A stretch of DNA of 64,000 bases from Pycnopodia helianthoides (GCA_032158295.1 CM063247.1:12258399-12322398); one strand, 5' to 3'; positions 11,448-24,390 are shown, counted from the first letter of the stretch. Made by a program: numbers and translations. The notes: generated by a model not told the origin, from the sequence alone.

Positions 11448-13694
11448 CCTGAAATTGGCTGCTGGTCATACTTCCCTCCTTTTTGTCACAGGTATGCTGT
11501 AGACACCTTTAAAGCATGCAGTTTTATATTAATAATTCTTGAACCATTGAACAGTACACTCGAATTGACCTGACATTTCAGCATATTTGATAACTGAAGA
11601 AAGTCTCATATTTCCAAATTAATAATGCGAGTGTATTGCTAATGGCTTTGTACTCCTCGAGGGTGTTGGGGGAAGGGGGGATGGTCTGCAGTATTCATTT
11701 GCATCAATGAGTACATAAAACGCATGCACATTAGAATCGGCCACAATTTTTTACAAAGATTCATAATCAGCGATCTGTGTAGATGTTCCTCAGACTGTCT
11801 GTACTGTCTGGTGTCTCTACGTATGTAATGTGTGTATACAGACTGATTATTTGTTCAAAAAAAATACTACGAATAATAATCTTGTTCACTGAGCAAATCT
11901 CTTATTTTATGAGCAAAATTCTGTATAAAAATGTGCGCAGTATTGTACTTAATTCAAGCCTTTTTGAATAAGTTCTGAATAATTTTGTCTTACTTGTCAT
12001 GCTGCACTTTTTCCTCTTGTAACCACAATTCTGGCTGAAGATCGTCTCCCGTCAACATTTTAATGATAATTATAATAGACATTCATATAGCTCGCAATAA
12101 TGCAGGAGCCCCCATGCGAAACGCAAAACACAAAAACAATTAAAACATATGGTGCAATTTGTTACAAAACTGTAGATTCAAACAAGTGAAAGCTTAGGGA
12201 AACTTGTGTTCCAATATGTTGTTCTAACGTGTAATAAAACGAACAAAATCGCACGTTTTAACAGTACCAAACGTTTGAATTCGCACAAGATGTTTTATCA
12301 TCAGTCTATTGTTATCATCATCATCATTTACCAATCCTGTTCTTTATCTAATCTTCAAAACAGCAAAACATCCGCTGCATAGACCTCTACTTCCACATCC
12401 ATGTAATGCCACCTACTTGTACAGTACAATGTATATTTGGCTTCACATTGATTTCTATACACTGCTGATAACAGAGTAAGCAACCCACCACATTATACTT
12501 TGCTATGCCTACCCCCCCCATCCCCGCCTTAGGTAAACACAATAAATTAATGTGCTTTCCTTCAGTACAAATGAAAAAAGCACATATGTCCACAAAAGTC
12601 TTTTTGAATGAATCAATACGAATTTGATCCAACACCGAGATATTTCATCAGATCTCCGATGTCGCTCTCAGACAATTGAATGCTTTGCCAGAACTGATTT
12701 TCTCCAATCAGAGATACTGCCGTATTTGTAGAGAAAGCAGCTCCGCTGATCTGCCAGATTGATCAAGAGGCTTGCCTTTTGAAAGAAACTCACTTTCCCC
12801 TCATCCGGCACTTCATTTCTCTTTCTTAATCTGACCACGACTCTCCGAAGGAGTTAACGGATCTTCTTCTTCGCTCTGCTTCTTTTTTCTTCTTTTTTTC
12901 TCTCCCCTTGTTCTCCTTCCCGTCTCTTCTTTTGGGCCGGTTTCCATGGTGACCAATCCATCCCAGTTGTGGCGGAAAGAAACATGATCCATGCTGCAAA
13001 GGGGTCAGCTTTCTCATTCTATAGCTACTTGATATTGGCAGGGATTTTTTTCCCTATTTTTTTGAGGGAAAAAAGGTTTGAGGCAATTCCTGTGCATCAT
13101 GTACGGAATACCTGCCATGGACAAAATGTAGAGGTCTTTACATAAATACAACAGAAGGCCAGGGACACACAGTAAGGCACTATAGATGACTATTTGACGC
13201 ATACTGAATGAAGGCGTATGTTTGTTCCGTGTAATCAAATAGTCAGATGTTAAAGTTTGATCCAGACTGTTCATGAAGTAACTTGTGAAGTACCGTGACC
13301 ATCCAATTTCTTTCGGTAAAATGTAGCATTGCCTTTTTAACACCTGAATAGAATCAAAAATCTCTCAAAGTGTGATCAAAAACGCAGGTCTTTTTAGTTA
13401 ATTTATTTAACTCCCAAAGTTACAAAACATGTTCAATTAAACGCTGATCCACACACATTTGAAAAACCACACTGTGTACAAAACACAGAATCAATGACAA
13501 GTCAACATTTCTCCAGAAGCGTATTGCAAATTTTGCATGTTTCAGTATGCAATATTCATGACCGAGAGCCAAATTCTCAATGGTACATTCACAATCACAT
13601 GCCATGTGTGCCAGTATTCAGGCGAGGTTGAATACTTGTGAGTAGTAGACTATCCGAAGCGCATAGTCTGCAACAGTCACGCACAGGGTAAATA

Positions 13695-13742
13695 CGCATG
13701 TGTAGTAGACTGTCACATGTGTGATAGTCTTCTACACATGCG
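13695..13742. repeat. 48-bp near-perfect palindrome
   Basis: Two 23-bp arms around a 2-bp centre with only two mismatches: CGCATGTGTAGTAGACTG... against ...CTTCTACACATGCG. It sits 70 bp upstream of the candidate exon at 13812 and overlaps a CpG-containing stretch with 'catgcgc', similar to NRF1 sites. It could be a cruciform-forming element end or a regulatory site; the sequence does not decide. Confidence 0.7.
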
Positions 13743-13811
13743 CTTTTTAAATCACTCCTGGAACCGTCGCACAGATGCAGTACACATGCGCAAACATCGC
13801 CCTACCTAAAG

Positions 13812-13873
13812 ATGGCGGCACACGTAAAAGTCAATCCACATTTTCCCGAGATCAGTGATGCTGAACTAGAGAA
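13812..13873 (+). CDS. Candidate first coding exon of an unrecognised gene
   Basis: The sequence AAGATGGCGGC gives a strong start context, which is also the consensus of YY1 sites just downstream of many metazoan promoters. The reading frame starts MAAHVKVNPHFPEIS and continues with an acidic helix-like stretch (DAELEK). At 13874 a possible donor GTATGA interrupts a codon; if unspliced, the frame ends at a TAG at 13884-13886. Upstream are 'cacatgcgcaaac' and other CpG-bearing bases. I do not recognise the protein. The nearest acceptor-like site ('ctttttttcag', ending 13915) leads quickly to a stop in the matching phase. It may be a real first exon, an alternative promoter, or chance. Confidence 0.3.
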
Positions 13874-13917
13874 GTATGAATTATAGCACAGAAAACTATA
13901 ACATCTTTTTTTCAGGT

Positions 13918-14028
13918 GGACAGTCTACATTTAAGCTTCCCTCGGTATTGGAAGTTGATAAAATAGTTCCCGAGACAAAACTGCCTCTGGAACTACTTCC
14001 AATACCAAGGGGAGCTAATTGGACTGTC
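13918..14028. mobile_element. 111-bp foldback element
   Basis: The sequence folds on itself: left 'ggacagtc', 'agcttccctcggtattggaa', 'tagttcc'; right 'ggaact', 'acttccaataccaaggggag', 'ggactgtc'. The arms pair over about 45 positions with a few gaps around a short loop. A non-coding miniature inverted-repeat element is the likely class, although one frame is open through it. Confidence 0.7.
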
Positions 14029-14233
14029 AAGCCTCAAACCATGTTATATTTGTATATTATTGTGGGTTTTGGGGGTTTATTTTCCAGCAGGAATAATGAC
14101 GCCTTTACCACTTCACTTATTTCCAGTCTCTTAGTGTTAGCAAGTTTACAAGCTCCAACAGCTACATCATAATGCAACAAGTCTTAAATCCATCCTACAT
14201 GTAGTATATCACACCCATCAAACAACTTCGGTC

Positions 14234-14523
14234 TTAACACGTTGACTGCCGCCTACGAGTATATTCGTAGTAACAGGTGTAACCGCTTCTGCCACTACGA
14301 GTATACTCGTAGGGAATGAAAGGGTTTTGTAATGTTATTTAAATACACTGGCATCACTGAGCACGCAACAAATACGCTTCTGGCAGTGGTGAGGACATGG
14401 CATCCTTAGAATGTGTATGTTCAATTTTTTTTTGTATAGTAGCTATTTGGTATGCACGCATGCGCACTGCACTTGGCAAATGGGAACGCCCTACGAATCT
14501 ATGACAGGCAGTCAACGAGTTAA
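14234..14523. mobile_element. 290-bp TTAA-bounded element with terminal inverted repeats
   Basis: Begins TTAACACGTTGACTGCC and ends GGCAGTCAACGAGTTAA, a 17-bp inverted repeat with one mismatch that starts and ends with TTAA. Internally it has two 18-bp palindromes, 14253-14270 (nearly perfect) and 14295-14312 (CTACGAGTATACTCGTAG, perfect). TTAA at both borders suggests mobilisation by a piggyBac-like transposase; no coding sequence is inside. Confidence 0.8.
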
Positions 14524-14627
14524 ACATCAAGAATAAATTCAATTCCATCCTCCAGTTTTCAATGAACACACCATCTAATCAACCCAGGAAAGTTAAATCA
14601 AGTTAGCTCAAACAAAGACAGATTGAC

Positions 14628-14765
14628 TGACAATGGGATTTGAAACTGCAACCTCAGGATATGTGCCCACTGCGCTACCATTTGAGCCATCTAGCCCTAG
14701 GTAGGGGGTCTCCCTATTTTGTCAATATCATTGTTTGGGGGGCGCCAGGAATCATGCCTGGGTTA
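14628..14765 (-). mobile_element. Second tRNA-derived SINE family, copy 1
   Basis: Read on the minus strand, 'gggctagatggctcaaatgg' resembles an A-box head, and 'ggttgcagtttcaaatccca' is a degenerate B box. On the plus side follows 'tttgtcaatatcattgtttg' and then a 'gcgccagg' tail. Sister copies in the same orientation are at about 14895-15025, 15895-16030 and 35590-35720. Confidence 0.65.
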
Positions 14766-14894
14766 CAATACAACCTGAAAAGCTGCAGCAGTATAGGGAA
14801 TCACCAAAAGGAAATAAAACTTTTTATTAAGGAATAAACCACAAGGGAAACTGACTATATAGGTACATCAATTTTGGGGTCAACAAAGACAAAT

Positions 14895-15145
14895 TTACTG
14901 GAGCGCGAAATGAACCTGTGACCTCTGGATTTGTGCCTGTGCTCTATCAGAGCCATCTACTGTGGCCCTATGTTGGCTGTCTCCCTATCTTATCAATATC
15001 ATTGGGTTTTTTTTGGGGGGGGGGAACCAGTCAGAGGTCAATAACCTTGCACGTCCTTGCTCTATGCTTGAACACATGTACATTAGCCACAGAAAAAGGA
15101 CTAGCCAACATGTGTATAGCCAGGGCCCTGAGGGGACCATGCCCA
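14895..15145 (-). mobile_element. Second tRNA-derived SINE family, copy 2
   Basis: Shares the order 'aacctgtgacctctgga', 'cagagccatctact', 'tcttatcaatatcattgg' and 'accagtcagaggtcaata' with the neighbouring copies. A G run near 15010 interrupts it. The copy at 14628 is only about 130 bp away in the same orientation, and both are followed by 'acaacctg(g)gaa' text, so this may be a local duplication. Confidence 0.65.
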
Positions 15146-15894
15146 GGTTGGAATACAACCTGGGAAGTGGCAGTGAGAGGCACACCACAAGGGGATGCAA
15201 CGTTTTCATTAAAAAGCAACAGACCGCTAACAAAACTGAATGGGTATTACACATCAAATTAATTTTGGGTCAATGACAAAAACATTTTTAACCTTAAAAT
15301 GCCGGATGCATGCCATTGCTCTACCAAAAACCATTTGCAAAATATCTACGGCATTGTCCTCATTACAAAAAGATATTCCAGGCCCATCAATGGCTTGCAG
15401 AACTATGGAAGAGTCATGCGCAAAACAACAGCATAACATGAAATCCTCACAAATAAATTGTTTTCTCAAAACAATGGTTTTTTGATGATGTACTCGGCCC
15501 TAAACCAGTCACACCACCCTTTAAATTACAGTTTGTATTCCAGATTTCCCACATAATCAGAAACAGCTAAAATGCTGATAGAACCCTGAAGGTCAATGGA
15601 AGCACAGTGGTTGGAGATGTTGAAGAGTTATTGATGTTGCTGTCCAGTGGCTGGAGAGCTGACCACTTCATCATGTTTCAAAAGCTTTCAAAGGTGGTAA
15701 AGGAGAGAGCGAGAGAGAGAGAGTAAGACTGAATAAAACATTTAACTGCAAATAAAATGCACTGCAGAGTCCGCTTTATGCATTATGCTCATGCAGTTAA
15801 AGCTCCACCCAGTACAAATTCAAAGCAGTGTTCTCAAAATTCCAAAAGTCAAGCAATAAAACCACAAGGAAAAATGAGTTTTTTAATTTTTTGT

Positions 15895-16030
15895 TAAACA
15901 ATCTTGTACCTGTGACCTCCGAATCAATGGCCGGCACACAACCAACTGAGCTGTTTAGCCTTAACTTTGGTGGTCTCCTTACATTGTATTTTCTAAATAC
16001 TTCGTTCGAGGGTGCCAGTCAGAGGCCATT
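15895..16030 (-). mobile_element. Second tRNA-derived SINE family, copy 3
   Basis: Contains 'cctgtgacctccgaatcaat', 'caaccaactgagctgtttag' and 'gagggtgccagtcagaggcc', in the same order as the sister copies. Confidence 0.6.
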
Positions 16031-18029
16031 CAAGCCATTCCAAAAATGTTTACTATTTTCATTCATACAAAAACTATTCACACAAATTGCACATTCAGCA
16101 TTATAAGTTCAAACCATCTCGCGGATCTCACAAGGCACACCTGGAATTATAGGAAGGTCATGAAAGCCATGGACTCCGTTGCCCTGGTCTTTGCCATGGT
16201 GCCCCTTCAAAAGTTTCAATGAAAGTGCTCTATGCAAAAACGAAAATTACTTTGCCCTCTCAAAGATGAAACTCCAGGCCTAACAAGGCACCAAAGCAAT
16301 CATTCTGGCTACATGTAGAGTCAGTTGTTCCGTATCAATTGTTCCCACTGGAACATCAGAGTTCCTCAACCACTCCAAAGTGTCATCATAGATTTTGACC
16401 AGGTCAGCGGATTCAGAACCTTGAAGGGGTTTGGAAACCAACATGTACCATGTACTACTCACTGCATGGAAAATGGAAAATTTACGCTAACACACAGAAG
16501 AAGAAGAAAAAAATGACCAGCTGGACCAGCGAGCTTGCAAGTCAGCATTCCTCATTACAAAACCATGTTCTTCTGGGTGACAGGTCAAACTTAGATCACA
16601 AGTCTGCCATGGTGCAATTATGTGGTCACTGCAACCAGTCTGAAAGGATTCCAATAGAGAAGAACTGCCAGCTACAAGAGGGATGGAGCTTCCGAACTCT
16701 CTCAGGAGAAATTGACAAGACTACCATCTGATCAGCACCCTAACAGCACAAACACAGAGCACACATGGAATTGCAACCCACCATCCCCAGGACAGCAGTA
16801 ATGCTTTTAGGAGAGTATACCAATGCAAGATAATATACAACAAATATAACATTTTATCAAACATGCAGTTGAGATTAAGTTTACATGAAAGTCATATGGA
16901 AAAAGTGATTTTTTTTTTAAAGACTACTACCTTGGTAAGCAATTTGTAAGCCAGTTGGATGACTTGCAGTTACTGTTACATGGGAGATCGTTGTTTGTAC
17001 AGCTTTCATGCTGCACAACATACTGCATTACAACAAAATATGTCAGGAATGTTACCATTTGCAGTAAATTTACAATATTTGCCATGTTTGTGTTAGCAGT
17101 AAATGGACCCTTCCAACCAGACTGTTCAAGACACAGTACTAATTTATGTTCACTATGGTAGACCAGTATATTGTCTCATGCAGGACATGTTCCAGTGCAT
17201 TTTACAAGCGACTATTAAAAACAAACAATCGTGCACAAAACCATGTACTGACAGTTCCCACAAATACTAGACGACCTCAGGTGAACTTTCAGGTTACAAT
17301 GGCACTGAATAGCGGACTTAAATAATCAGTTATATTATCAATGGGCAATCGTTGATATCAACAGGCGATCAGTGATTCACCAACAGGCGAAATTGTACAT
17401 CGGCGGCGGGCGCACATGTAGTGCATTTTTCTATCTTCACCGTTCTATACCATTAGTAAATGAACACGTAGTAAAGCAGGCATTATAGTGAGCTGCAGAA
17501 GGTACAATGTATGAGGTGCGGTATGCATGATGTATTACACTCAGCAGTGTGGAGACGCTGTATACTGTTACAGTAATTAATCCATGTAAATACTATACCA
17601 CACACTTGACACACTGTGTAAAGAGCAAAATACAGAGGTTACAAGGCCTCTTTGATAAATACATTTCATCCCACTGTGTATCGCATAGACATTTCAGAGG
17701 TTTTGGGTTTTGTTTACATATGGCACACATGTATTATTTTTTTTCTAGTGATTTTTTATTCCAGCCGTGGACGGAGGGTACATTCCTTCCTCCTTGCCGG
17801 TCCACATTGACTCCCAAAATGTGGCGCAACCGAGTTTATTGTGTGATGATGATGACAGGTGAATTGGGTCGATGGGCAATCAGCGCAGCGTTCCCTGAAA
17901 TTGGGCCCTGAGTCTGTCTGGAATACTGCCATCTGTGAAAATTTTTTAATTTAACTCGCAGTTTTTTTTATATTTGCACAATCAACATGATCAAAATAAG
18001 AATGTGCACAAAAACACTGACAAAGCATA

Positions 18030-18115
18030 AGGCCATGTCCAATTGATGGCTGTGGCTGTTGCTAAGGGTGTTGCTATGGACAGCATATGCTTCAACATAG
18101 TGATCCAGCAATAGC
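18030..18115 (+). repeat. 'gctatggc/gttgctaa' inverted-repeat family, fragment
   Basis: 'ggccatgtccaattgatggc' and 'gttgctaagggtgttgctat' match parts of the copies at 29984-30095, 51490-51620 and 62776-62915. This is the most decayed copy. Confidence 0.5.
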
Positions 18116-20627
18116 CCTAGTCACTGTGTTATTTGGTGCTTTCTCAAATATGCGACCGCGTAATTTGATGAAATTTTTTCAGGTTGGTTGGATCATGGAG
18201 GTAGAAATCTCCTCCATGGTTGGATGGTGTGTTTATTGAAGTCTAAGGGAACGGAATGAATTTACCCAGGTTCCAAAGCCCGTTGGGGATTGCATTGTAT
18301 AGACCATGTGACATCACACATTTACAAAGGAGCCACAGAGCCTGGACTTCCTGCAAGTACGATTAGTACACACAGCCCAATGGAAGAACAAAAAAAAACT
18401 CTTAACTTATGTAGGTTGCACTGTCCGATTTTTTTTTTCTTTTCAATTTTTGTTATGAAGAAAGGTGGAACATCTCAAAACTTGTTCAGCTGTTTTCTTA
18501 TATAAAACTCTTGAATTTGAGTGGAAATTATGACACAAAGTGTCAAATTTCCCATATGACTAGTGTAGTATCTTGCCTGCTAGGTAGGCCCTGCAATGTA
18601 CAAGGTCACTCTTTTTGTAAACAGAGGTTACATGGTCTATAGATTGATTCTTAACAGGTCTAAAAGAACCCAGTTGTTTCCCCACGACATTTCCTGTCTC
18701 AGTCGAACCATGCGCCGCAGCGCCCAATCACCGTCTGCCCAAGACGACATCAATGTAATGACCAATGACCGTTTAACGCAGCCATGGCCTAGTATCCCCC
18801 CTCCGGTCGTCGATGACAATCGTCATTAGGGCTTTGCAGGAAAAGCAACCATAACGATGTGAAACAGAAACGGCGCAGAAGATTCCGGTTTTTCTCTCTA
18901 GTTCACTTTCTCTTTTTTTTCTTCTCTTCTTGTGTTCATGGCTGCAGGCGCGTGTGCAAATTAAGTTTCCTCTGCTTGATTCTCTTCATTCTCCCCTGGG
19001 TAATAAATGGTTCCCTACAGCTGGCAGCAGGCACTGCAATTTCACCCCCTTATGCAATTAAACGGCATATGGTCCAGACATTTTCATCTCCTTCCCCATC
19101 AAGGTATTTATCCGGACGTGTTAAATTTTACATGGTTCCTCCCATCTCCGTGCTTGGCATGATTTTTCCAGAGCCTTCGTGGTAACAAGTGACTAGGAGG
19201 ACTTTCAAGTTTGTCCTTCCATAAGGACAGTACATTAAATCGTTGCGGGTTTTTTTTTAATCTTGAGAATCTACCCTTTAGTTAGCAATAAAGCCAGAAA
19301 ACCTGAGGAAATTTCATCAATTTTTGGTGATCAAGGTTTTTTTAGTGAAAAGCTGACATTATCTCTTTAAGGGTGTTCTATTGGTGCCGCAGTATTACTC
19401 GGGGCACCAAGGCAATGTCTGACATGGCTGAGAGGCAAGAGATCTTAATTAGGCTGACATTAACCTTGTCATGTTCCATGACTTCTGTAATCCTGAATTT
19501 TGTTGTTCATTAAACGCAAATTGAGGCCAGACATTTGTTCCCTCGAGCCTTGCTATTGGTTACATTGACAATTACAGGGGAAAAACAAATGGGTGAAAAA
19601 TAAAACAGGTGCATTTTATTATGACTTTGTAAGATTACAACAACAAAATGCTGTAACTGTCCACACAACAGTGGTTCATTTTACGGCATACAGTGAAAAT
19701 TGAGTACAATACATAAATGTGCATAACTTAGCCTTCCTACATGTACTCTTGTTAACATTTTCAAGTGAACTGACTTGCCATTGGAAACCAACTGCTTGGG
19801 TGGTGTTACAGTATGGTGGCACAACTGAATGTGCACTGAACTAACTGTGTACACAAAGTACCTTGCAGTATGCGATCACCACATGAGATAGCTTATTGCA
19901 CGCTGACATAGTTGATCCATTCCGTCATGGTTTATTTACTATTCTAAACCATAGCGGATGATATTGAGTGGTCACACAGTCGGAGGGTTAATAATAACAA
20001 AACTTATAACTAGTGCGCATTTTTCTGAGGAAACCATATGTGCAAAATACAGCCCAAAAGCCTCTTCTGGGCTGTTGCAAATTTTACCAGCTCGTGTACA
20101 CTGATCATTGTCGCATTGAATGCCAGTCAGTAGATGACACACTTTACTCACAACACTAGAGTGGTGAGGACAGGAGCAAGGTTACCTTGCACTTTGCAGT
20201 ACACGTTTCAGGTATGATATTTCTATTGACCCTGCAAAAAAAAAAGGACAGTTTTATTGGATAGGAGGGGTCAACGGCTTATCTACTTTGCAAATACTTG
20301 GTACACTTGCATTAGCCGTGGAATGAGGTGCATGCTGGTCTAACTATCAACCGAATTTGTCACAGACTAGACAAGCAAGCATGTCTCATTCCATGGTTAT
20401 TGCGCGGGTAAGCTTTTACCATAGATGGTAACAGTATGGTAAAAGCTTTAACAAACTTTTCAGGATTTTTTTTCCTCAACTAACAATCTTGCCGATTTTC
20501 TTTTCAGGGCCAAAATTACTTTTTAATCAGATCAAAGTAGGAAGAATATCAAGTCTGATTTATGTACGGTGTGACGAATACATCCCCATGTATGTAGTGT
20601 ACTTACAATTGTACTTATGAGTATCAC

Positions 20628-20785
20628 TTCACAGAGGCAACAGAGGCAATTGCCCTTTTGGGCTGGTCATTGGCATGGTGCCCCTTTAAATGTCCCAGTA
20701 CAAACTATTTATTTTCCCTCATAAAGGTGTCCCAACATACAAAGGAAAAACTGCCTTGCCCTGACAAGAACGAAGTATCTGACCT
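20628..20785 (+). repeat. Dispersed repeat R copy
   Basis: Contains 'cttcacagaggcaacagagg', 'gcccctttaaatgtcccagt' and 'ctgacaagaacgaagtatct' in the family order. No coding capacity or terminal repeats are visible. Confidence 0.6.
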
Positions 20786-21676
20786 AATGTAGACGTCCTG
20801 AAATGACAGGTCCTGTCACACGTACAGCTCGTGTAAGAAGGTCTGCATGTTTGTACACCAGCCCACAGCGTTATGTGTACAGTCAATGTACAGCTATTGG
20901 CCACTTCAAACTAATTACTTTTATTGAAATTGAGTACTTAACGATGTGTAAACACGCCTCCTGTTAATTGCATTACGGAATGTATAACCTCAAATTTTGA
21001 ATGCACAACAGCTTTCCGCTGTGCATTTCAATCTGAGCCGACATACATGTAGTTCATACACATCTTCTAATGTATGTGTAACTACTAATTTCACAAGATG
21101 AACATTCCCAGAAAGTCTTGCCAACAACCAAGACGGATATTACCAGACCTACGAGAGACCAAACACCTCTCGGAGTGAGAAAGGGGATCAATCTGCGTGG
21201 TCTGCGACACTAATTGTGTTTGATTAGCCGATGAGAGTCGAAAAGGCTGCGGTGCACTAACACTTGTAAATCTGAGGGAGTCAGGAAAGGATCCAGGACT
21301 GATCATAAAGTAGCCTGGTGACAGGGATAATAACGTAATAAGCGCCTTAAGCAGCGCATGGCGACAGAGTAGGTGACTGGAAGGAGGAATATTTCTTTGT
21401 ATTATAATTGTTAGTATCACCCCTTCATGCCCTCCGTCGTCGACAAAGCTGATTGAATTACTTGTGTATTTGAACAGGGATCCTGTCATCCAGGTCCATG
21501 GCCCGATTTCACAGAGCTGCTTTGAGGTGCCCAAAACAAAAAGGTACACGTAAATAAGCAGACAAAATTGTGCTCACTGTACCAAAATAAGGTTAACGGC
21601 CATGATACCATGACACATGTCGCATCTGTGACTGGTATCCTACTCATTTTTGCTCATAACAAAGAAAACCGAAGAA

Positions 21677-22077
21677 TTAAAGGAACATTACAGAATGGTT
21701 TTTGCTAACAAAACAGTTGCTGGCAGTGTACGCACTTTGTGTAATCCACCATATACATAAACCGACAAGCCTGTAGAAGTTTAAGATCAATCGGCCATCT
21801 GGGTCACGAGAAAATAGTGAAAAACCGATTACAATTTGCATGAAATCATATAGATTCAACAAATGAATAAAACGCTCACTGAGCGATAAACTCCAATCGC
21901 AAAATTAGTTTATTCATTTCTCATCAAATAGGCCCCCTATGGCATTTCAGACAGAAATATTTCAAGGGATGTTTTCTACTATCCTCATCATTAGACCATG
22001 TAAGTTTTATGTAAATCTGTGATCAAAAGGTACGTTTTACAAGTTTTTTTCTTACCAATTCTGTAATGTTCCTTTAA
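21677..22077 (-). mobile_element. 401-bp TTAA foldback MITE, copy 1
   Basis: Begins TTAAAGGAACATTACAGAAT and ends ATTCTGTAATGTTCCTTTAA. Over nearly its whole length it matches the element at 34133-34525 in reverse orientation, with few differences; 'gtttatcgctcagtgagcg' and 'tcgtgacccagatggccgat' are found in both when compared strand-corrected. Two close copies in one window suggest recent activity. It directly follows a decayed GGGCCCAATTTC-type end at 21502. Confidence 0.85.
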
Positions 22078-23374
22078 ACTTGAACTCGGCTTCCGGCTGC
22101 TTGCAAAAAATTAAGAATGTTTGCCTATCTGATTATGAAACTTATGAAGACGCTTGTTTTGATTGCGCGATGATATTCACCAGATGCTGTGATTGCCAGA
22201 CGCTAAGCCTTTTCCTTGCAGTCTATGTCGTTGAGGCGTCAGCGTCCTCCATAAACTGCGTAAATATTACGCCCGTGCGACCATCTAGCGTCCAGTATAA
22301 GCCAGCTTTTAGTGGTTGCACAAACTTGGGCGTTGATCCACAAAATGAAATTCTTGTCCCAGAGTTTTGTTTTTGTTTTCAATAATATTTAACAAATTAT
22401 TTGTTAAATAGATAAAAATCAAAACTCATTTTATAAAAATTGTTTAAAAAAATTGTTGACTTTGTCATAAATATATTTTTAAAACACAGATCTGATTTCA
22501 GACAAAAATATGTTCTTCAACTGAGGTGTTTTCTCGTTTCGATATGCGATACACAGTTTATGTTAATACAAAAGAAAGGCCACACATTTAACACTGCACA
22601 CAACTGCTTAGTTTTGTGAAAGATTTCGTACAAAAATCTGGAGAATTGTACTGGATGGTATAACAGGAAGTACAAGCTTAAATAGGCCTATTTAGTTTCA
22701 TTGAAAAAAAGAATATGATTAAAACAAAAAGTAATTGGTAGACTTAATGAAATAAGTGGAAATTATACATCCCTGAAGTTGATAAAAATCTCATTTGGCC
22801 ATACTTGATTAACTGTTAGAACTGCGTGTTCAATGTAACTGGATGCAGAAACCATGCTTCCATGGACTATCAGTGCGCCTGCACTTCGTCTATTCATAGA
22901 CTAGCTGCCAGTCTCTACTTATAGTGAACATGATTATGCGGACTGCAAGACCAGGAACAACACACCACACAGGAATAGACTGTGTTAAGTTTTGCCCATG
23001 AGACTTACATTGTACCAACCTATGGTGTGCACAAAAAATTAAAAATAAACAACAACAAAAAAGTCTGAAATTAGCACAGTTGGAAATACAACAAAAGAAG
23101 AATAAAATTTATAAATGGGTGAAAAATTTTAAGTGTTGGAAAGTCTGTATGTAACACAGCTAATACTTCGGCACAGTACATTTTTTACACGTAGTTAGTG
23201 AGCTGTAAAGCTGATGTTGTGGAATGAATCCTCATTACCAATCAGCGAGTAGCAATCTGAGATTAACCGTAGAACTATCCCCAACTGTAGATTTGTTTGG
23301 TTCTGTTAGACTGCGACGATGCCAGTACTGACCAGGCTTTGCATGGGGTCACATGCTTGATGCTTCGTTCCTGA

Positions 23375-23530
23375 AAGGGCAAGGGCACCAAGGCGTTTTC
23401 TCCTTGGCAAAGGGCACCTCTATGAGGAAATTGTAAAGTTCTATTGGAACATTTCAAGGCGCACCAAAAGGCAATGACTACGGGCATCCGAGGTAATTTC
23501 CTCTGTTGCCTCGTGAAGTAATAGTATATC
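23375..23530 (-). repeat. Dispersed repeat R copy
   Basis: Contains 'gggcaccaaggcgttttctc', 'gggcacctctatgaggaaat' and 'ttcctctgttgcctc'. It closely resembles the copy at about 11138-11280, including 'tgaggaaattgt'. Confidence 0.6.
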
Positions 23531-23834
23531 AGGCATGAGGTCAGGCATGTGCAATATTTAATCCAAGTCCAACAGCTAAAGGTATTGCGTTGAAATGAAT
23601 ACCTGTAGCCTCTTTGAGATACAGCGGATACTATATGAGTGCACTGTTTAGTTTGGTTGTATACAGACAGATTTACCCAAACCTAATAATGTCATAGTAT
23701 TGTGTCCACCATATCTCAAAGTGGCTTTTGTGTTGGATTCTGTTAGAGTGCACAGTTGTTGCTATACATGTAGAAGGATCCTTATAATCACTCTCTACAC
23801 CCCTTGCATTGACTTCACACACGGTTACTGTCTG

Positions 23835-24010
23835 CACATGGCCCGCCATTTTGGGAGTCAAACTGCATGAAATTAAAATGTGCGCCTAACCATGCTCGCA
23901 TTGCCTAACATGCGTACAGCACAATAATATCACAAGGGGGAACCCGACTCCCAAAATGGCACTACCGAGATTTATAGAGTGATGATGGCGCCAGGTGAGT
24001 TGGGTCAATA
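23835..24010. repeat. 'gactcccaaaatgg' inverted-repeat pair
   Basis: 'ccattttgggagtcaaac' at about 23848 and 'gactcccaaaatggcactac' at about 23947 face each other. The right half continues 'gatttatagagtgatgatgg', which recurs at 17808-17880 ('gactcccaaaatgtggcgca'). It looks like a small inverted-repeat element with one solo relative. Confidence 0.55.
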
Positions 24011-24234
24011 GTGAAATATGATAAATAATATAATTTCCAATATTTCCTGATTGCAACAGAAATTTGCAAGAGTTTTTACTTAGTTCTCATGTACTTCAGG
24101 AACTTTAATTCAGAATTCGGGAACAAGTCAAGTGCAATAAATGCACATCGTATATTCTCAACATATTTTTAAGGTGATTATTTGTGCTAAATGTAAAATG
24201 ATTTAACCTGTATTTTAAGTGCATTGTACCAGGA

Positions 24235-24390
24235 CTGGAATTTAATATTTGAGAGGGCAAGGCCATTTTTATTTTGCAAAGGGCACAATTCATTGAAAAG
24301 TCTTAGAGTCTATGGCAAACTTTTGAAGGGGCACCAAGGCCAAGACAAGGGGCAATAGAGGCCATGGCCTCCGTGTAATTCCAGCCTGCT
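24235..24390 (-). repeat. Dispersed repeat R copy
   Basis: Contains 'gagagggcaaggccattttt', 'gaaggggcaccaaggccaag' and 'gaggccatggcctcc'. It is very close to the copies at 48480-48635 and 50215-50382, which together define the family best. Confidence 0.7.

Noticed and set aside
21091..21549. 152-codon open frame on minus
   Set aside because: It is the longest unexplained frame in the left 26 kb, but has no domain, and its end overlaps a repeat terminus. It is AT/Ser/Leu-rich with no splice sites in a sensible place, so probably chance.
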